Assembly (NCBI GenBank): GCA_022447205.1
Contig: JAKVBQ010000004.1
Location: 1-64,000, forward strand
DNA: 64,000 bases
DNA from: Phycisphaerales bacterium
Lineage (GTDB): Bacteria > Planctomycetota > Phycisphaerae > Phycisphaerales > SM1A02
Direction: 5' to 3'
Positions 8,844-17,054 of this stretch are shown here, piece by piece; the first letter of the stretch is position 1, and every line of letters starts with the position of its first letter. The notes under the pieces were generated by a model, which saw nothing but the letters and a program-made list of their open reading frames with translations, was not told the origin of the DNA and did no database searches. The translations under genes were made by a program, and so were the position numbers.

Positions 8844-10271
8844 TTGAGCACGAACCCCAAGGTGTCCTCCGACTCGTTCCCGACCCCTCGGATCGACATA
8901 GAGCGAAAGCATTTCGTGCTCGACACGAACGTCCTCCTCCACGATCCGACCGCGATCTTCCGATTCGACGAGCACGAGGTGGTCATTCCGCTGACGGTGA
9001 TCGAGGAACTCGACCGCTTCAAGAAGAACAACGATGAGACGGGTCGAAACGCCCGCCACGTGATTCGATCGCTCGACGAACTGCGGAGCAAGGGGCGCCT
9101 GTTCGAGGGGGTCTCCTGGAATGAAGAGGGTGGTCGTGTCCGGATCGACCGGTGCGACCGATCGCGTTCGTTCGCACTCGACCTGGCGCATGCGGACAAC
9201 CGGATCCTCGGCGTCGCCCATGCACTGCATGCCTCCGGCGCCGAGACGATGTTCATCTCCAAGGACATCAATGCCCGCGTGAAGTGCGATGCTCTCGGCA
9301 TACCCTGCGAGGACTTCGAGGCGGATCGGGTCGACACGGAGTGGCTCTACGGCGGTTACATCGAACTGGTCGTCGACGGTACGGTCATCGACGAGCTCTA
9401 CCAGGAGCGTCAGCTCCAGCTCTCGAGGGTGGTCGAGCTGGCCTCTGCCTCGAGGCTGGACGGCACTCCGGAACGTCTCGATCTCGTTCCGAACCAGTTC
9501 ATCGTGCTTCGGGACGCCTCGGATGAATCGCACACCGGTCTCGCTCGGCTGCTTGCCGACACCGGCCATCTGATCCCCGTCAGCGGTCCGCGCAAGCCCG
9601 TCTACGGCATCATGGCCAGAAACGTCCAGCAGACGATGGCGCTCGATCTCCTTCTCGATGACGAGGTCAAGATCGTGACGTTGATCGGCCCTGCAGGCAC
9701 CGGCAAGACCCTGCTCGCACTGGCCGCAGGACTCCAGAAGGTGATCAAGGAGGAGCGCTTCGACAAGCTGCTCACGGCTCGCCCGATCATGCCTCTGGGC
9801 CGCGACATCGGATACCTGCCCGGCGACAAGGACGAGAAGATGGCGATGTGGATGCAGCCCGTCTTCGACAACATCGCCTACCTGCTCTCGACACGAGGCA
9901 GTCACCTCAATGATGCCGAGAGTCGGAGTGCCGAGCAGCGGCTTGATCGACTCATGGCCACTGGTCAGGTCGTCCTGGAGCCCCTCACCTACATCCGAGG
10001 TCGTTCCATCCCGATGCAGTTCATCGTGGTCGACGAGGCGCAGAACCTCTCCCCGCACGAGGTGAGGACGATCGTCTCCAGGGTTGGTGAAGGAACCAAG
10101 ATCGTCCTGTGCGGCGACATCGGCCAGATTGACTCGCCCTACCTGGATTCATCAAGCAACGGGCTCACCCATGTCATCGATCGAATGCGCCCGCATCGCA
10201 TCGCAGGTCACGTCTCGTTGTGCAAGACCGAACGCAGCGAGCTTGCCCGGATCTCGGCCGAGCTGCTCTGA
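8844..10271 (+). CDS. PIN-PhoH fusion ATPase (PhoH2-type)
   Basis: A 475-aa protein joining an N-terminal PIN ribonuclease-like domain to a C-terminal PhoH ATPase domain, the arrangement called PhoH2 in other bacteria, where it acts as an RNA helicase/ribonuclease. The PIN acidic residue is Asp27 (HFVLDTNVLLHDP) with a later acidic cluster (HADNRILGVA). The ATPase has Walker A at 282-289 (GPAGTGKT) and Walker B at 393-401 (FIVVDEAQN). The start is TTG at 8844, supported by an excellent AAAGGAG seven bases upstream and by the lack of a better start before the PIN strand. Cytoplasmic. Confidence 0.93.
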   Translation: MSTNPKVSSDSFPTPRIDIERKHFVLDTNVLLHDPTAIFRFDEHEVVIPLTVIEELDRFKKNNDETGRNARHVIRSLDELRSKGRLFEGVSWNEEGGRVRIDRCDRSRSFALDLAHADNRILGVAHALHASGAETMFISKDINARVKCDALGIPCEDFEADRVDTEWLYGGYIELVVDGTVIDELYQERQLQLSRVVELASASRLDGTPERLDLVPNQFIVLRDASDESHTGLARLLADTGHLIPVSGPRKPVYGIMARNVQQTMALDLLLDDEVKIVTLIGPAGTGKTLLALAAGLQKVIKEERFDKLLTARPIMPLGRDIGYLPGDKDEKMAMWMQPVFDNIAYLLSTRGSHLNDAESRSAEQRLDRLMATGQVVLEPLTYIRGRSIPMQFIVVDEAQNLSPHEVRTIVSRVGEGTKIVLCGDIGQIDSPYLDSSSNGLTHVIDRMRPHRIAGHVSLCKTERSELARISAELL

Positions 10272-10281
10272 TCCGCAGGTT

Positions 10282-11031
10282 TCAGGCGGAATCCTCGAGG
10301 TCCTTGGCTTGCACGGTGCCTTCCGTGTTTCGTTCGGGCGGACCGGCCATGAACGCATCGGTTCCTGATGTCTCCGTCTCGTATGCCCAGCATGCGGGCA
10401 GCTCGACATGCAGGACGTTCTCGTTGACGGACAGTGAGCCTCCGGGCCGCTCAAGCAGTTCCGTGATGTGCGGCAGCCAGCCGTCATAGGGCCTGACGTC
10501 CGAGCTGATCTCGATCGTGACCTTCTCGAGACCCCGTTTCTCATGCTTCGCGAGTTCGACCTGAATCCGTCGTGCGGTGGGGAAGCAGGCGATCGAACGG
10601 ATCAGGAGCCGGCAGGGGAGTCCGATCGGAAGCCTGACCAGCGGGATGCGCTCCGAGCGCTTCACGATCTCCACGTCCGGTGATTGCGGGTCGATTCGCC
10701 GCAACATGGTCTTCGCCAGTGCGAACGTCCTGTCGATGTCCAGGTGCTCGATCGGTTCCAGGCCGGGCTTGGAGGATGTCAGCAGGACCAGCCCGGAGCG
10801 TGCGGCCTGGGAGATCGCGGTCCGCGCGGAAGCAAGTGCCTTCCTGGTCGCGGGACTCAGGGTCGGTGAGCAGGCCTCCGCGATGTGCGCGTCGGCTACG
10901 AACAAGGCGTTGGCGAGTGCTTCGCCAGCAAGCCTTGAGCAGAGTATGAACTCCTGCTGCAGGATCTCTCCGATCTCGTTGGAGAGATCATCCGATCGCT
11001 CGGATTGTCCGCCCGGACTTCGTGATCTCAT
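10282..11031 (-). CDS. unknown protein, possibly a degenerate histidine-kinase-like protein
   Basis: A 249-aa soluble protein with no clear family match. The first half is helical (EIGEILQQEFILCSRLAGEAL...). A segment SSKPGLEPIEHLDIDRTFALAK resembles the region after the phosphoacceptor helix in sensor kinases ('...PxLEPVDLNxLL...'). The end, RPGGSLSVNENVLHVELP, resembles the last strand of a HATPase domain. The canonical N and G1 boxes are missing and no phosphoacceptor His motif is convincing, so any kinase ancestry would be degenerate. It lies downstream of the FliN-like gene on the same strand (132-base gap) and ends 10 bases from phoH2. The kinase relationship is inference only. Confidence 0.5.
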   Translation of the reverse strand: MRSRSPGGQSERSDDLSNEIGEILQQEFILCSRLAGEALANALFVADAHIAEACSPTLSPATRKALASARTAISQAARSGLVLLTSSKPGLEPIEHLDIDRTFALAKTMLRRIDPQSPDVEIVKRSERIPLVRLPIGLPCRLLIRSIACFPTARRIQVELAKHEKRGLEKVTIEISSDVRPYDGWLPHITELLERPGGSLSVNENVLHVELPACWAYETETSGTDAFMAGPPERNTEGTVQAKDLEDSA

Positions 11032-11163
11032 GGTTGTCCCGGAAATGCCCTGTGAAGGGGAAAAAGAGGTGTTGCTACCTGAGAATACGAAAAAACAGCA
11101 TGGGGTCTGTCAGGAACGGCGGAAATTCGAGCCATGCCGGGAAGAAAGGTGGGGGAAACCGGC

Positions 11164-11466
11164 TCAGGACTCCGCTGGAGGGGTGGCTGGTGGCGGGAGG
11201 CACTCGTCCAGGTGGCCGATCGTCGAGATCCGCACGCCGAAGTTCTCACCGACCTTGACCGCGGTTCCCTGTCCGACCGGCTTGTTGTTGACCAGGATCT
11301 CGAGTTCCTCGTCCGCCGAGCGGGGAAACTCGATGATCGCTCCGTGTTCAAGCTCGACGACCTCCCGGACCGCCATGGTTCGGGAAGCGATTTGGACGAT
11401 GAGTGGCACTTCGAGATCAAGAATGGGGGTCATCTCCGGCTTCTTCATGACCTGAATATCGGCCAT
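11164..11466 (-). CDS. FliN/SpoA-domain protein (flagellar switch-like)
   Basis: A 100-aa protein that is essentially one SpoA (FliN/YscQ C-terminal) domain. It opens with ILDLEVPLIVQIASRTM, continues with the conserved VVELEHGAIIEFPRSAD, and ends LVNNKPVGQGTAVKVGENF. In flagella FliN forms the C-ring with FliM and FliG; in type III secretion the homologue is the sorting platform. No other flagellar or secretion gene is nearby. It starts 53 bases after fabF on the same strand, so it may be carried on the fab transcript. It could serve a dispersed flagellar regulon or be a single-domain SpoA protein with another role. Confidence 0.85.
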   Translation of the reverse strand: MADIQVMKKPEMTPILDLEVPLIVQIASRTMAVREVVELEHGAIIEFPRSADEELEILVNNKPVGQGTAVKVGENFGVRISTIGHLDECLPPPATPPAES

Positions 11467-11519
11467 GCAGGGCAGGAATGTTGAACCCGCCCTCCCAGAG
11501 AATCACTCGATATGGGGAT

Positions 11520-12779
11520 TCATTCGCCGGAATACGACTTCAGGATCAAACTGACGTTGTGCCCGCCGAACCCGAAGGAATTGTTGATCGCATAGCGAAT
11601 GGGGGCTTCTCGCGGCGTATTGGCCACGAAATCGAGGTTGAATCCCTCGTCCGGCTCATCCAGGTTGATCGTGGCCGGAACCACCTGCTCCTGGATCGCC
11701 TTGGTCACGAAGATCGTTTCCAGCCCACCTGCGGCCCCCAGGGTGTGTCCGGTCGAGGACTTGGTGGAGCTGACCAGGAGGTTTTCCGGCTGGTCGCCGA
11801 ACAGCCGCTTGATCGCCGCGACCTCTGCCGCGTCACCCAGAGGGGTGGAGGTGCCGTGGGCGTTGATGTAGTCGATGTCGGAGGGATCGAGTCCCGCCTG
11901 GCCGAGTGCACGCCGCATCGCTTCGTAGGCGCCGTCTCCGTTGGAGTCAGGTGCGGCGATATGTCCGGCATCACCCGTGGTGCCACCGCCCACGACTTCC
12001 GCGTAGATCTTCGCGCCGCGGGCGCGTGCGTGTTCGAGGTCCTCCAGGACCACGATGCCCGCGCCTTCGGCAAGCACGAAACCATCACGATCCTTGTCGA
12101 AGGGCCTGGAGGCCTTCGTCGGATCGTCGTTCCTCTTGGAGAGTGCCTTCATGCGCATGAAGCCGCCGAGGCAGAGTGGCGTGACGGCGGCTTCCGAACC
12201 GCCTGCCAGCATCACGTCCGCTTGTCCGAGCTGGATGAGGTTGTAGGCACTGACGATCGAGTGCGCGCCCGACGCGCATGCCGTCGCGGTGGCGGTGTTG
12301 GCACCTCGCAGGTTCAGGAGAATCGAGAGGTTGCCGGCCGCTGCGTTGATCATCAACTTCGGGACCGTGAACGGACTGACCTTGCGTGGCCCGTTGAGGA
12401 CCAGCTTCGTCTTCTGTTCCTCCATGGTCTGAACACCGCCGATGCCTGAACCGATCGCCACGCCACGGGAATACGGATCTCCCGCCGTGAAATCAATGCC
12501 GGAGTCTTCGGCAGCTTCCGATCCGGTCCACATCGCGTAGAGCGCGGTGGGGTCGACCTTCTTCGCTTCACGTTCGTCAAAGCGCTTGGTGCAGTCGAAG
12601 TCCCTGATCTCGCCGGCGATGTTGACGTTCCAGCTCTCGTCCTGCTCGAAGGCGGTCATCGGACCGATGCCCGAGCGCCCCTCGATCAGGGCCTTCCAGG
12701 TCGAGTCGACATCCTCGCCGAGGTTCGTCAGGGCTCCAAGGCCGGTGATGACTACTCGGCGCAGTTGCATGGTTTTCAT
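11520..12779 (-). CDS. fabF: 3-oxoacyl-[ACP] synthase II
   Basis: FabF condenses malonyl-ACP with acyl-ACP in fatty-acid elongation. The product has the Cys-His-His triad: Cys168 (TATACASGAHS), His308 (INAHGTSTPLGD) and His345 (SSTGHTLGAAGG), and the glycine-rich C-terminus NSFGFGGHN. From the ATG at 12779 it is 419 aa, near the family norm. In-frame alternatives are TTG 12788 and ATG 12770, and none has a strong Shine-Dalgarno. It is the last biosynthetic gene of the fab cluster, about 108 bases after acpP. Confidence 0.97.
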   Translation of the reverse strand: MKTMQLRRVVITGLGALTNLGEDVDSTWKALIEGRSGIGPMTAFEQDESWNVNIAGEIRDFDCTKRFDEREAKKVDPTALYAMWTGSEAAEDSGIDFTAGDPYSRGVAIGSGIGGVQTMEEQKTKLVLNGPRKVSPFTVPKLMINAAAGNLSILLNLRGANTATATACASGAHSIVSAYNLIQLGQADVMLAGGSEAAVTPLCLGGFMRMKALSKRNDDPTKASRPFDKDRDGFVLAEGAGIVVLEDLEHARARGAKIYAEVVGGGTTGDAGHIAAPDSNGDGAYEAMRRALGQAGLDPSDIDYINAHGTSTPLGDAAEVAAIKRLFGDQPENLLVSSTKSSTGHTLGAAGGLETIFVTKAIQEQVVPATINLDEPDEGFNLDFVANTPREAPIRYAINNSFGFGGHNVSLILKSYSGE

Positions 12780-12887
12780 TGAGGCCAACGCCAGGTTTGC
12801 GGTGATGAAGAGAGTTCGTCAGCCCTGGATCGACCAGCCAGCCTGGCTGCGAGCCGTTTGACTGCTCGGACGTTCAGGACGCGCGCT

Positions 12888-13148
12888 TCAGTCGCCCATG
12901 TGGGCCATGATGTAGTCAATCGCGCTACCGACGGTGTTGATCTTCTCAGCCTGCTCGTCAGGGATGGTGGTATCGAATTCGTCTTCGAATTCCATGACCA
13001 GCTCGACGGTGTCCAGGCTGTCGGCGTTCAAGTCGTTCGTGAAGCTGGTGTCACGAGTGATCTCACCCTTTTCGACACCCATCTGTTCGGCAACGATGTC
13101 GATCACCTTGGCTTCAATTTCGGCTTCGTTCACGTTCTTGGTCTCCAT
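12888..13148 (-). CDS. acpP: acyl carrier protein
   Basis: An 86-aa acidic carrier protein that holds growing acyl chains on a 4'-phosphopantetheine arm. The attachment serine is Ser44 in the signature [12 protein letters not shown]. The ATG at 13148 ([15 protein letters not shown]) gives the usual ACP N-terminus; the open frame extends upstream to 13304 but that part is not ACP-like and would reach the fabG stop codon. The 156-base gap after fabG and a possible -10 box (13189-13194) suggest acpP may have its own promoter, as expected for a very abundant protein. Confidence 0.96.
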   Translation of the reverse strand: METKNVNEAEIEAKVIDIVAEQMGVEKGEITRDTSFTNDLNADSLDTVELVMEFEDEFDTTIPDEQAEKINTVGSAIDYIMAHMGD

Positions 13149-13188
13149 CGATTTGAGCTTCCATAATGCCGGATCTGGCCGGCGCGCC

Positions 13189-13194
13189 ACTATA
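13189..13194 (-). promoter_or_regulatory. possible -10 box for acpP
   Basis: Reading leftwards the hexamer is TATAGT, ending about 40 bases before the acpP ATG in an otherwise GC-rich spacer. The -35 region (TTCCTG at 13217-13212, 17-base spacing) is poor, so this rests on the -10 match and on the fact that acpP often has a separate strong promoter. Confidence 0.25.
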
Positions 13195-13304
13195 CAACTG
13201 GCAATTGCCCTCAGGAAGCGGGCGCCTCCTGAAACCGTATGTTCGGGGATTCCGGGCAGAGCCGCAAGGCCCGTCGGAATTGTCCCCAAACCCTTGTCAT
13301 TCAA

Positions 13305-14039
13305 TCACATGGCGAGTCCGCCGTCCACGACCAGGACCTGCCCGGTGACGTATCCGGCTTCATCCGATCCCAGCCAGGAAACCGCGGCGGCGATTTCCTC
13401 GGGCCTGCCAAGGCGCCTGACCGGGATCCTCGGAGCGACCTCGTCCTTCAGGCCCTCTCCGAGCGCTGCGGTCATGTCGGTCTCGATGAAGCCCGGTGCG
13501 ATGACGTTGGCGGTCACGCCCTTCGCGCCCATCTCCTTGGCGATCGACTTCGTCATGCCGACCAGCGCGGCCTTCGAGGCCGCGTAGTTGACCTGGCCGG
13601 GGTTCCCCATGAGGCCGGAAACCGAGCCGATGTTGATGATTCGCCCGAACTTGCCGCGCATCATCGGCCTGGCTGCTGCCTTGCAGGAGATGAATGCCGA
13701 GCGCAGGTTCACGTTCAGGACATGATCGAAGTCCTCGTCATCCATCCTGAGGAGCAGGCCGTCCCGGGTGACCCCGGCGTTGTTCACGAGGATGTCGAGC
13801 CGGCCATGTCGGTCATGGACACCTTCGACGAGATTCGCGAGGTCCTCGCCCTTCCCGATGTCGCATGTGATGCATTCCGCCGAGCCACCCGCGGCCTCGA
13901 TCTCGGTGACGAGCTCCTGCAACGGTCCCTCGCTGCGTGCGACGCAGACGACATGTCGTCCGTCCGCGGCAAGGCGTGTCGCGATCGCCCGGCCGATCCC
14001 TCGGCTGGCTCCAGTGACTATGGCAACTCGCTTGTCGAT
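13305..14039 (-). CDS. fabG: 3-oxoacyl-[ACP] reductase, apparent ATC start
   Basis: FabG reduces beta-ketoacyl-ACP with NADPH. Reading from ATC at 14039 the product is 244 aa. It carries the Rossmann motif TGASRGIGRAIA at residues 9-20, NNAG at 86-89, catalytic Ser139 (INIGSVSG) and Tyr152-Lys156 (YAASKAAL), which are within one residue of E. coli numbering. No ATG, GTG or TTG lies in frame between 13922 (inside the cofactor domain) and far upstream of the expected N-terminus. ATC 14039 has GGAG seven bases upstream, exactly where a start is expected. Either a rare AUC start is used or a start codon has been altered. It sits between a lipoprotein gene and acpP. Confidence 0.9.
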   Translation of the reverse strand: MDKRVAIVTGASRGIGRAIATRLAADGRHVVCVARSEGPLQELVTEIEAAGGSAECITCDIGKGEDLANLVEGVHDRHGRLDILVNNAGVTRDGLLLRMDDEDFDHVLNVNLRSAFISCKAAARPMMRGKFGRIINIGSVSGLMGNPGQVNYAASKAALVGMTKSIAKEMGAKGVTANVIAPGFIETDMTAALGEGLKDEVAPRIPVRRLGRPEEIAAAVSWLGSDEAGYVTGQVLVVDGGLAM

Positions 14040-14058
14040 CGGACTGCTCCAGGTTGGT

Positions 14059-14075
14059 GCCCCTCGACGAGGGGC
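14059..14075 (-). promoter_or_regulatory. hairpin in the fabG leader
   Basis: GCCCCTC-GTC-GAGGGGC on the minus strand forms a perfect 7-bp stem with a 3-base loop, ending eight bases before the GGAG ribosome-binding site of fabG. Its position suggests an effect on fabG translation or mRNA processing; it lacks a U tract and is not a terminator. Confidence 0.5.
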
Positions 14076-14090
14076 AGGGTGGGGGAATGG

Positions 14091-14122
14091 AAAACGCCGC
14101 TCCGGAGGACCGAAGCGGCGCG
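14091..14122 (-). terminator. intrinsic terminator or attenuator between the lipoprotein gene and fabG
   Basis: On the minus strand GCCGCTTCGG-tcct-CCGGAGCGGC is followed by GTTTTCC. The stem is strong but the U run is short, so partial read-through into fabG-acpP-fabF is likely. It would allow the upstream fab genes to be transcribed at a different level from fabG. Confidence 0.5.
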
Positions 14123-14163
14123 AATTCTAACCAGAATCCGGTGGAAACGAGCGGATGCCCGGA

Positions 14164-14988
14164 TCACCCCGGAGCCGAGGGGTCAAAGCTCGGCGGATCG
14201 ATCGTCGGGCCTCTGCCTGGCTGCCGGCCCCTGCCGGGCCCTCCGGGTCCGCCGCCGCCGCGACCTTCGGAGATCGAGGCGTTGTTGCCCTTGTTGAGGT
14301 CCCGCTGTGGTGCCTTGACCTCTTCGTCGAGCTTCAGGGCGATTGCGAGCTCCTGTTCGAGCAGCTGGTACCAGCTCTGGATCCAGTTGTCGCCGGAGAG
14401 CTGTTCCATGACGTTCATCGGGGTCGGTGCGCTGTAGAAGGTGGTGCCACCGAATCCATCGGGTTCCATGCGCCAGAGCTGGGGCTGGAAGTCCTCGTAG
14501 GTCTGGATGATCGCGACTGCGGCTTCGTCCCCGAGCGGGGTCATGCCGGTTCGGATCTGGATCGTGCCGATCTCACTGGTGACCGCTTCGAACGTGCCGT
14601 CCTCGGAAAGTTCGCTGAGTTCGTCCTGGTCGGTGCTGCTGAGCATGCCGCCGAGACCGGTGCTGTCACCCTTGACCATCGCATCGAAGAACTTGAGGAC
14701 CGCGACGCGTGATTCATCGGTCGACGGCGCGAACTGTTCCGGCATCTCGATGCGTTCGTCGATGCCATGGGTCGCCATCAGCGCACTGACCGGCGTCACG
14801 GTGGGGACGATGACCCTCGGAGGGGGAGGCGGCGCCTTCTTCGCGATCGGGGCGGCGACTTCCTCGTCGTCGCTGTTGCCGCAGCCTGCCAGTCCGAGTG
14901 CCGCACCTGCTGAGACGAGCAGCACCGTCAAGGTGCCAGGGAGCCATCGCTCAGTTGCTCGAACGTGTCGTGGTCTCTGCTTCAGCAT
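14164..14988 (-). CDS. lipoprotein of unknown function embedded in the fab operon
   Basis: A 274-aa protein with a lipoprotein signal (LPGTLTVLLVSAGAALGLAGC) and a mature region starting with a Pro-rich linker (APPPPPRVIVP). The middle domain contains SRVAVLKFFDAMVKGDSTGL, like the NTF2/SnoaL-type or DUF4878-type small domains of secreted proteins. The tail is disordered and rich in Gly, Pro and Arg. The ATG at 14988 is chosen because CGGAG lies eight bases upstream; a longer start at 15009 is possible. It overlaps the 3' end of fabD by 38 bases, so it is co-expressed with the fab genes. Its link to lipid synthesis is unknown. Confidence 0.7.
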   Translation of the reverse strand: MLKQRPRHVRATERWLPGTLTVLLVSAGAALGLAGCGNSDDEEVAAPIAKKAPPPPPRVIVPTVTPVSALMATHGIDERIEMPEQFAPSTDESRVAVLKFFDAMVKGDSTGLGGMLSSTDQDELSELSEDGTFEAVTSEIGTIQIRTGMTPLGDEAAVAIIQTYEDFQPQLWRMEPDGFGGTTFYSAPTPMNVMEQLSGDNWIQSWYQLLEQELAIALKLDEEVKAPQRDLNKGNNASISEGRGGGGPGGPGRGRQPGRGPTIDPPSFDPSAPG

Positions 14989-15952
14989 GCTGTTGCTCCG
15001 GTTTGTCATGGGTTTGCACCTTGATTGACTTGTCGATCCTTCGGAAGAGTCCCCTGAGGACGCTTCCCGGTGCGAGTTCATGCCACTCGAGTGGCTTTTC
15101 GTCTTCATCTGTGCCCAGGGTCTGGGCCATCGATTCGCAGCACTGGCTCCATCGTACCGGGCTGGTCAGTTGTTGCACCAGCCTGGATTTGATGGAATCA
15201 ACGTCGTTTTCGTCATGTGGACGCCCGGTGACGTTGCTCCAGACCGGGATGGTCGGGGGAATGAGCTCGACCTCCTCGAGAGCATTCGCAAGACCCTCGG
15301 CAGCCGGTTCCATCAGGGGGCTGTGAAATGCGCCGGCAACCGCCAGGCCCTTGGCGCGCAGGCCCATGCCCTCCGCGACCTCGATCGCCCGTTCGCAGGC
15401 GCTTGATGCACCGGAGAGAACAACCTGGCCGGGTGCATTGAAGTTGGCGGGGACCAGGACCTCGCCTCGTGCCGCATCGTCACAGACCGCCTGGGCCTGT
15501 TGCTCATCTGCGCCGATCAGTGCGACCATCGATCCGTCGGATTGTTCCGCCGCGGCCTGCATCAGTCGCCCTCGCAGGGCGACCAGCCTGAGGCCTTCGA
15601 TGAAACCGATCGACCCTGCCAGGTGGAGTGCGGTCCATTCACCCAGCGACAGGCCTGCGCTGGCGCGCACGCCGATCGAACCATGTTCCTCGAGGAGGCC
15701 CTGGTAGGCGGCGATCGCACAGGTATAGAGCGCCGGCTGGCTGACGTCGGTCCGGTTGAGGAGATCCGCCGGTCCGTTGAAGCAGAGTTCGCTGAGGCTC
15801 GCGGTACTGCCTTCGATGTCAAGATTCACCGCACCGTCGGCTGCGGCGAAGGTCTGCGCCGATGCGGGATGGGTCTCCACCCAGAGTCTTCCCATCTCGA
15901 CCGCTTGTGCGCCCTGTCCCGGGCAGAGAAAGATCACGTTTGCATCACTCAT
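14951..15952 (-). CDS. fabD: malonyl-CoA:ACP transacylase
   Basis: FabD loads malonate onto ACP. Seen: the N-terminal LCPGQGAQ, the nucleophile Ser102 in AGLSLGEWTAL, His210 in VAGAFHSPLM, and the NVTGRP segment. The usual His before the nucleophile (GHSLGE) is Leu here, a replacement I recall from other planctomycete-type FabDs. From the ATG at 15952 the protein is 333 aa, with a C-terminal tail after the catalytic domain (LRGLFRRIDKSIKVQTHDKP...) that is longer than typical and overlaps the next gene. The gap to fabH is 94 bases. Confidence 0.95.
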   Translation of the reverse strand: MSDANVIFLCPGQGAQAVEMGRLWVETHPASAQTFAAADGAVNLDIEGSTASLSELCFNGPADLLNRTDVSQPALYTCAIAAYQGLLEEHGSIGVRASAGLSLGEWTALHLAGSIGFIEGLRLVALRGRLMQAAAEQSDGSMVALIGADEQQAQAVCDDAARGEVLVPANFNAPGQVVLSGASSACERAIEVAEGMGLRAKGLAVAGAFHSPLMEPAAEGLANALEEVELIPPTIPVWSNVTGRPHDENDVDSIKSRLVQQLTSPVRWSQCCESMAQTLGTDEDEKPLEWHELAPGSVLRGLFRRIDKSIKVQTHDKPEQQHAEAETTTRSSN

Positions 15953-16046
15953 GGTCGAACGTACCTCCATGGTCCTCCAGCCGGACGCCGGTTGCCATCT
16001 TGCATTCGTTCAGGATACCAGTCTTCATGTCGCGGAATCGACCGTC

Positions 16047-17054
16047 TCAGACGCGCCAGAGCGAGCTCGCCCAGGTCAGGCCGCCGCCGAAGGCCACGAA
16101 GAGGACGTTCTCGCCCTCTCGAATCCGACCGGCCTTGTTCAGTTCGTCCAGGCACAATGGAATCGAGCCCGCCGAGCTGTTGCCGATTCGATCTATGTTG
16201 ACGTATACCCGGTCCTTCTCGAGGCCCAGCTTCTCACGTGCGCTCTCGATGATCCTGAGGTTCGACTGGTGGCAGATCAGCTGGGAGATGTCGTCGATGT
16301 CGACGCCGGAGTTCTCGAGGGCATCCTCGATGACCTCCTGGAACTTCTTCACCGCGAACTTGAAGACCTCGCGGCCGTTCATTCTCAGCTTGCCCATCTC
16401 GATCGGGTTGTCACGGTCCGCTTCCGGGATGTCGACTTCACGTTTCGGGAGGTAGAGGCACTGCCAGTTCGAGGCGTCCGCGCCCATCGACTGGTAGAGA
16501 CAGCCTCGCGAGGGGTCGTCGTCCGCGGTCACGATCGCCGCGCCGGACGCGTCGCCGAACAGGATGGAGACCCCTCGTTCCGTGTAGTCGAGCACGGTCG
16601 ACATGGCGTCCGATCCGATGACCGCGATCGTCTTGTATCGACCCTGTCGAATGAGGGTGTCGGCGAGGTTGAGCCCGTACAGGAAGCCGGAACAGGCCGC
16701 TCCGAGATCGAATGCCGCGGCGTTCGTCGCACCGACGTGATGTGCGGCACGGCAGGATGCCGAGGGGCAGGTCATCTCCTGGGTGACGCTTGCGCAGATC
16801 ACCAGGTCGAGTTCCTTGGGGTCGATGCCACTGTCCTCGACCGCATTGGCAAGTGATTCACAGGCAAGACTGATCGTCCCCGCACCGGTCGACTGGTCGA
16901 CGACACGGCGGGTCTTGATGCCGGTCCGTTGCTGGATCCATTCGTCCGAGGTGTCGAGGATCTTCTCGAGGTCGAAGTTGCTCAGCGTGTTGTCCGGGGT
17001 GGATGAACCGGTGCCGGCAATTCGAATTCCGCGGCCCGCTGGGGGCTGTGTCAT
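16047..17054 (-). CDS. fabH: 3-oxoacyl-[ACP] synthase III
   Basis: FabH starts fatty-acid synthesis by condensing acetyl-CoA (or a branched acyl-CoA) with malonyl-ACP. The 335-aa product has the Cys121-His262-Asn292 triad (DLGAACSGF, ICHQSNLRI, GNSSAGSIP) and the N-terminal TSDEWIQQRTGI motif. The start is the ATG at 17054, which overlaps the plsX stop by 4 bases (ATGA). The frame remains open upstream through plsX, but that is only a shadow of the plsX reading frame. Confidence 0.97.
   Translation of the reverse strand: MTQPPAGRGIRIAGTGSSTPDNTLSNFDLEKILDTSDEWIQQRTGIKTRRVVDQSTGAGTISLACESLANAVEDSGIDPKELDLVICASVTQEMTCPSASCRAAHHVGATNAAAFDLGAACSGFLYGLNLADTLIRQGRYKTIAVIGSDAMSTVLDYTERGVSILFGDASGAAIVTADDDPSRGCLYQSMGADASNWQCLYLPKREVDIPEADRDNPIEMGKLRMNGREVFKFAVKKFQEVIEDALENSGVDIDDISQLICHQSNLRIIESAREKLGLEKDRVYVNIDRIGNSSAGSIPLCLDELNKAGRIREGENVLFVAFGGGLTWASSLWRV

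Noticed and set aside
13305-14039. frameshift or pseudogene interpretation of fabG
   Set aside because: The reading frame and all catalytic residues are intact from the expected N-terminus to the stop; only the start codon is unusual.
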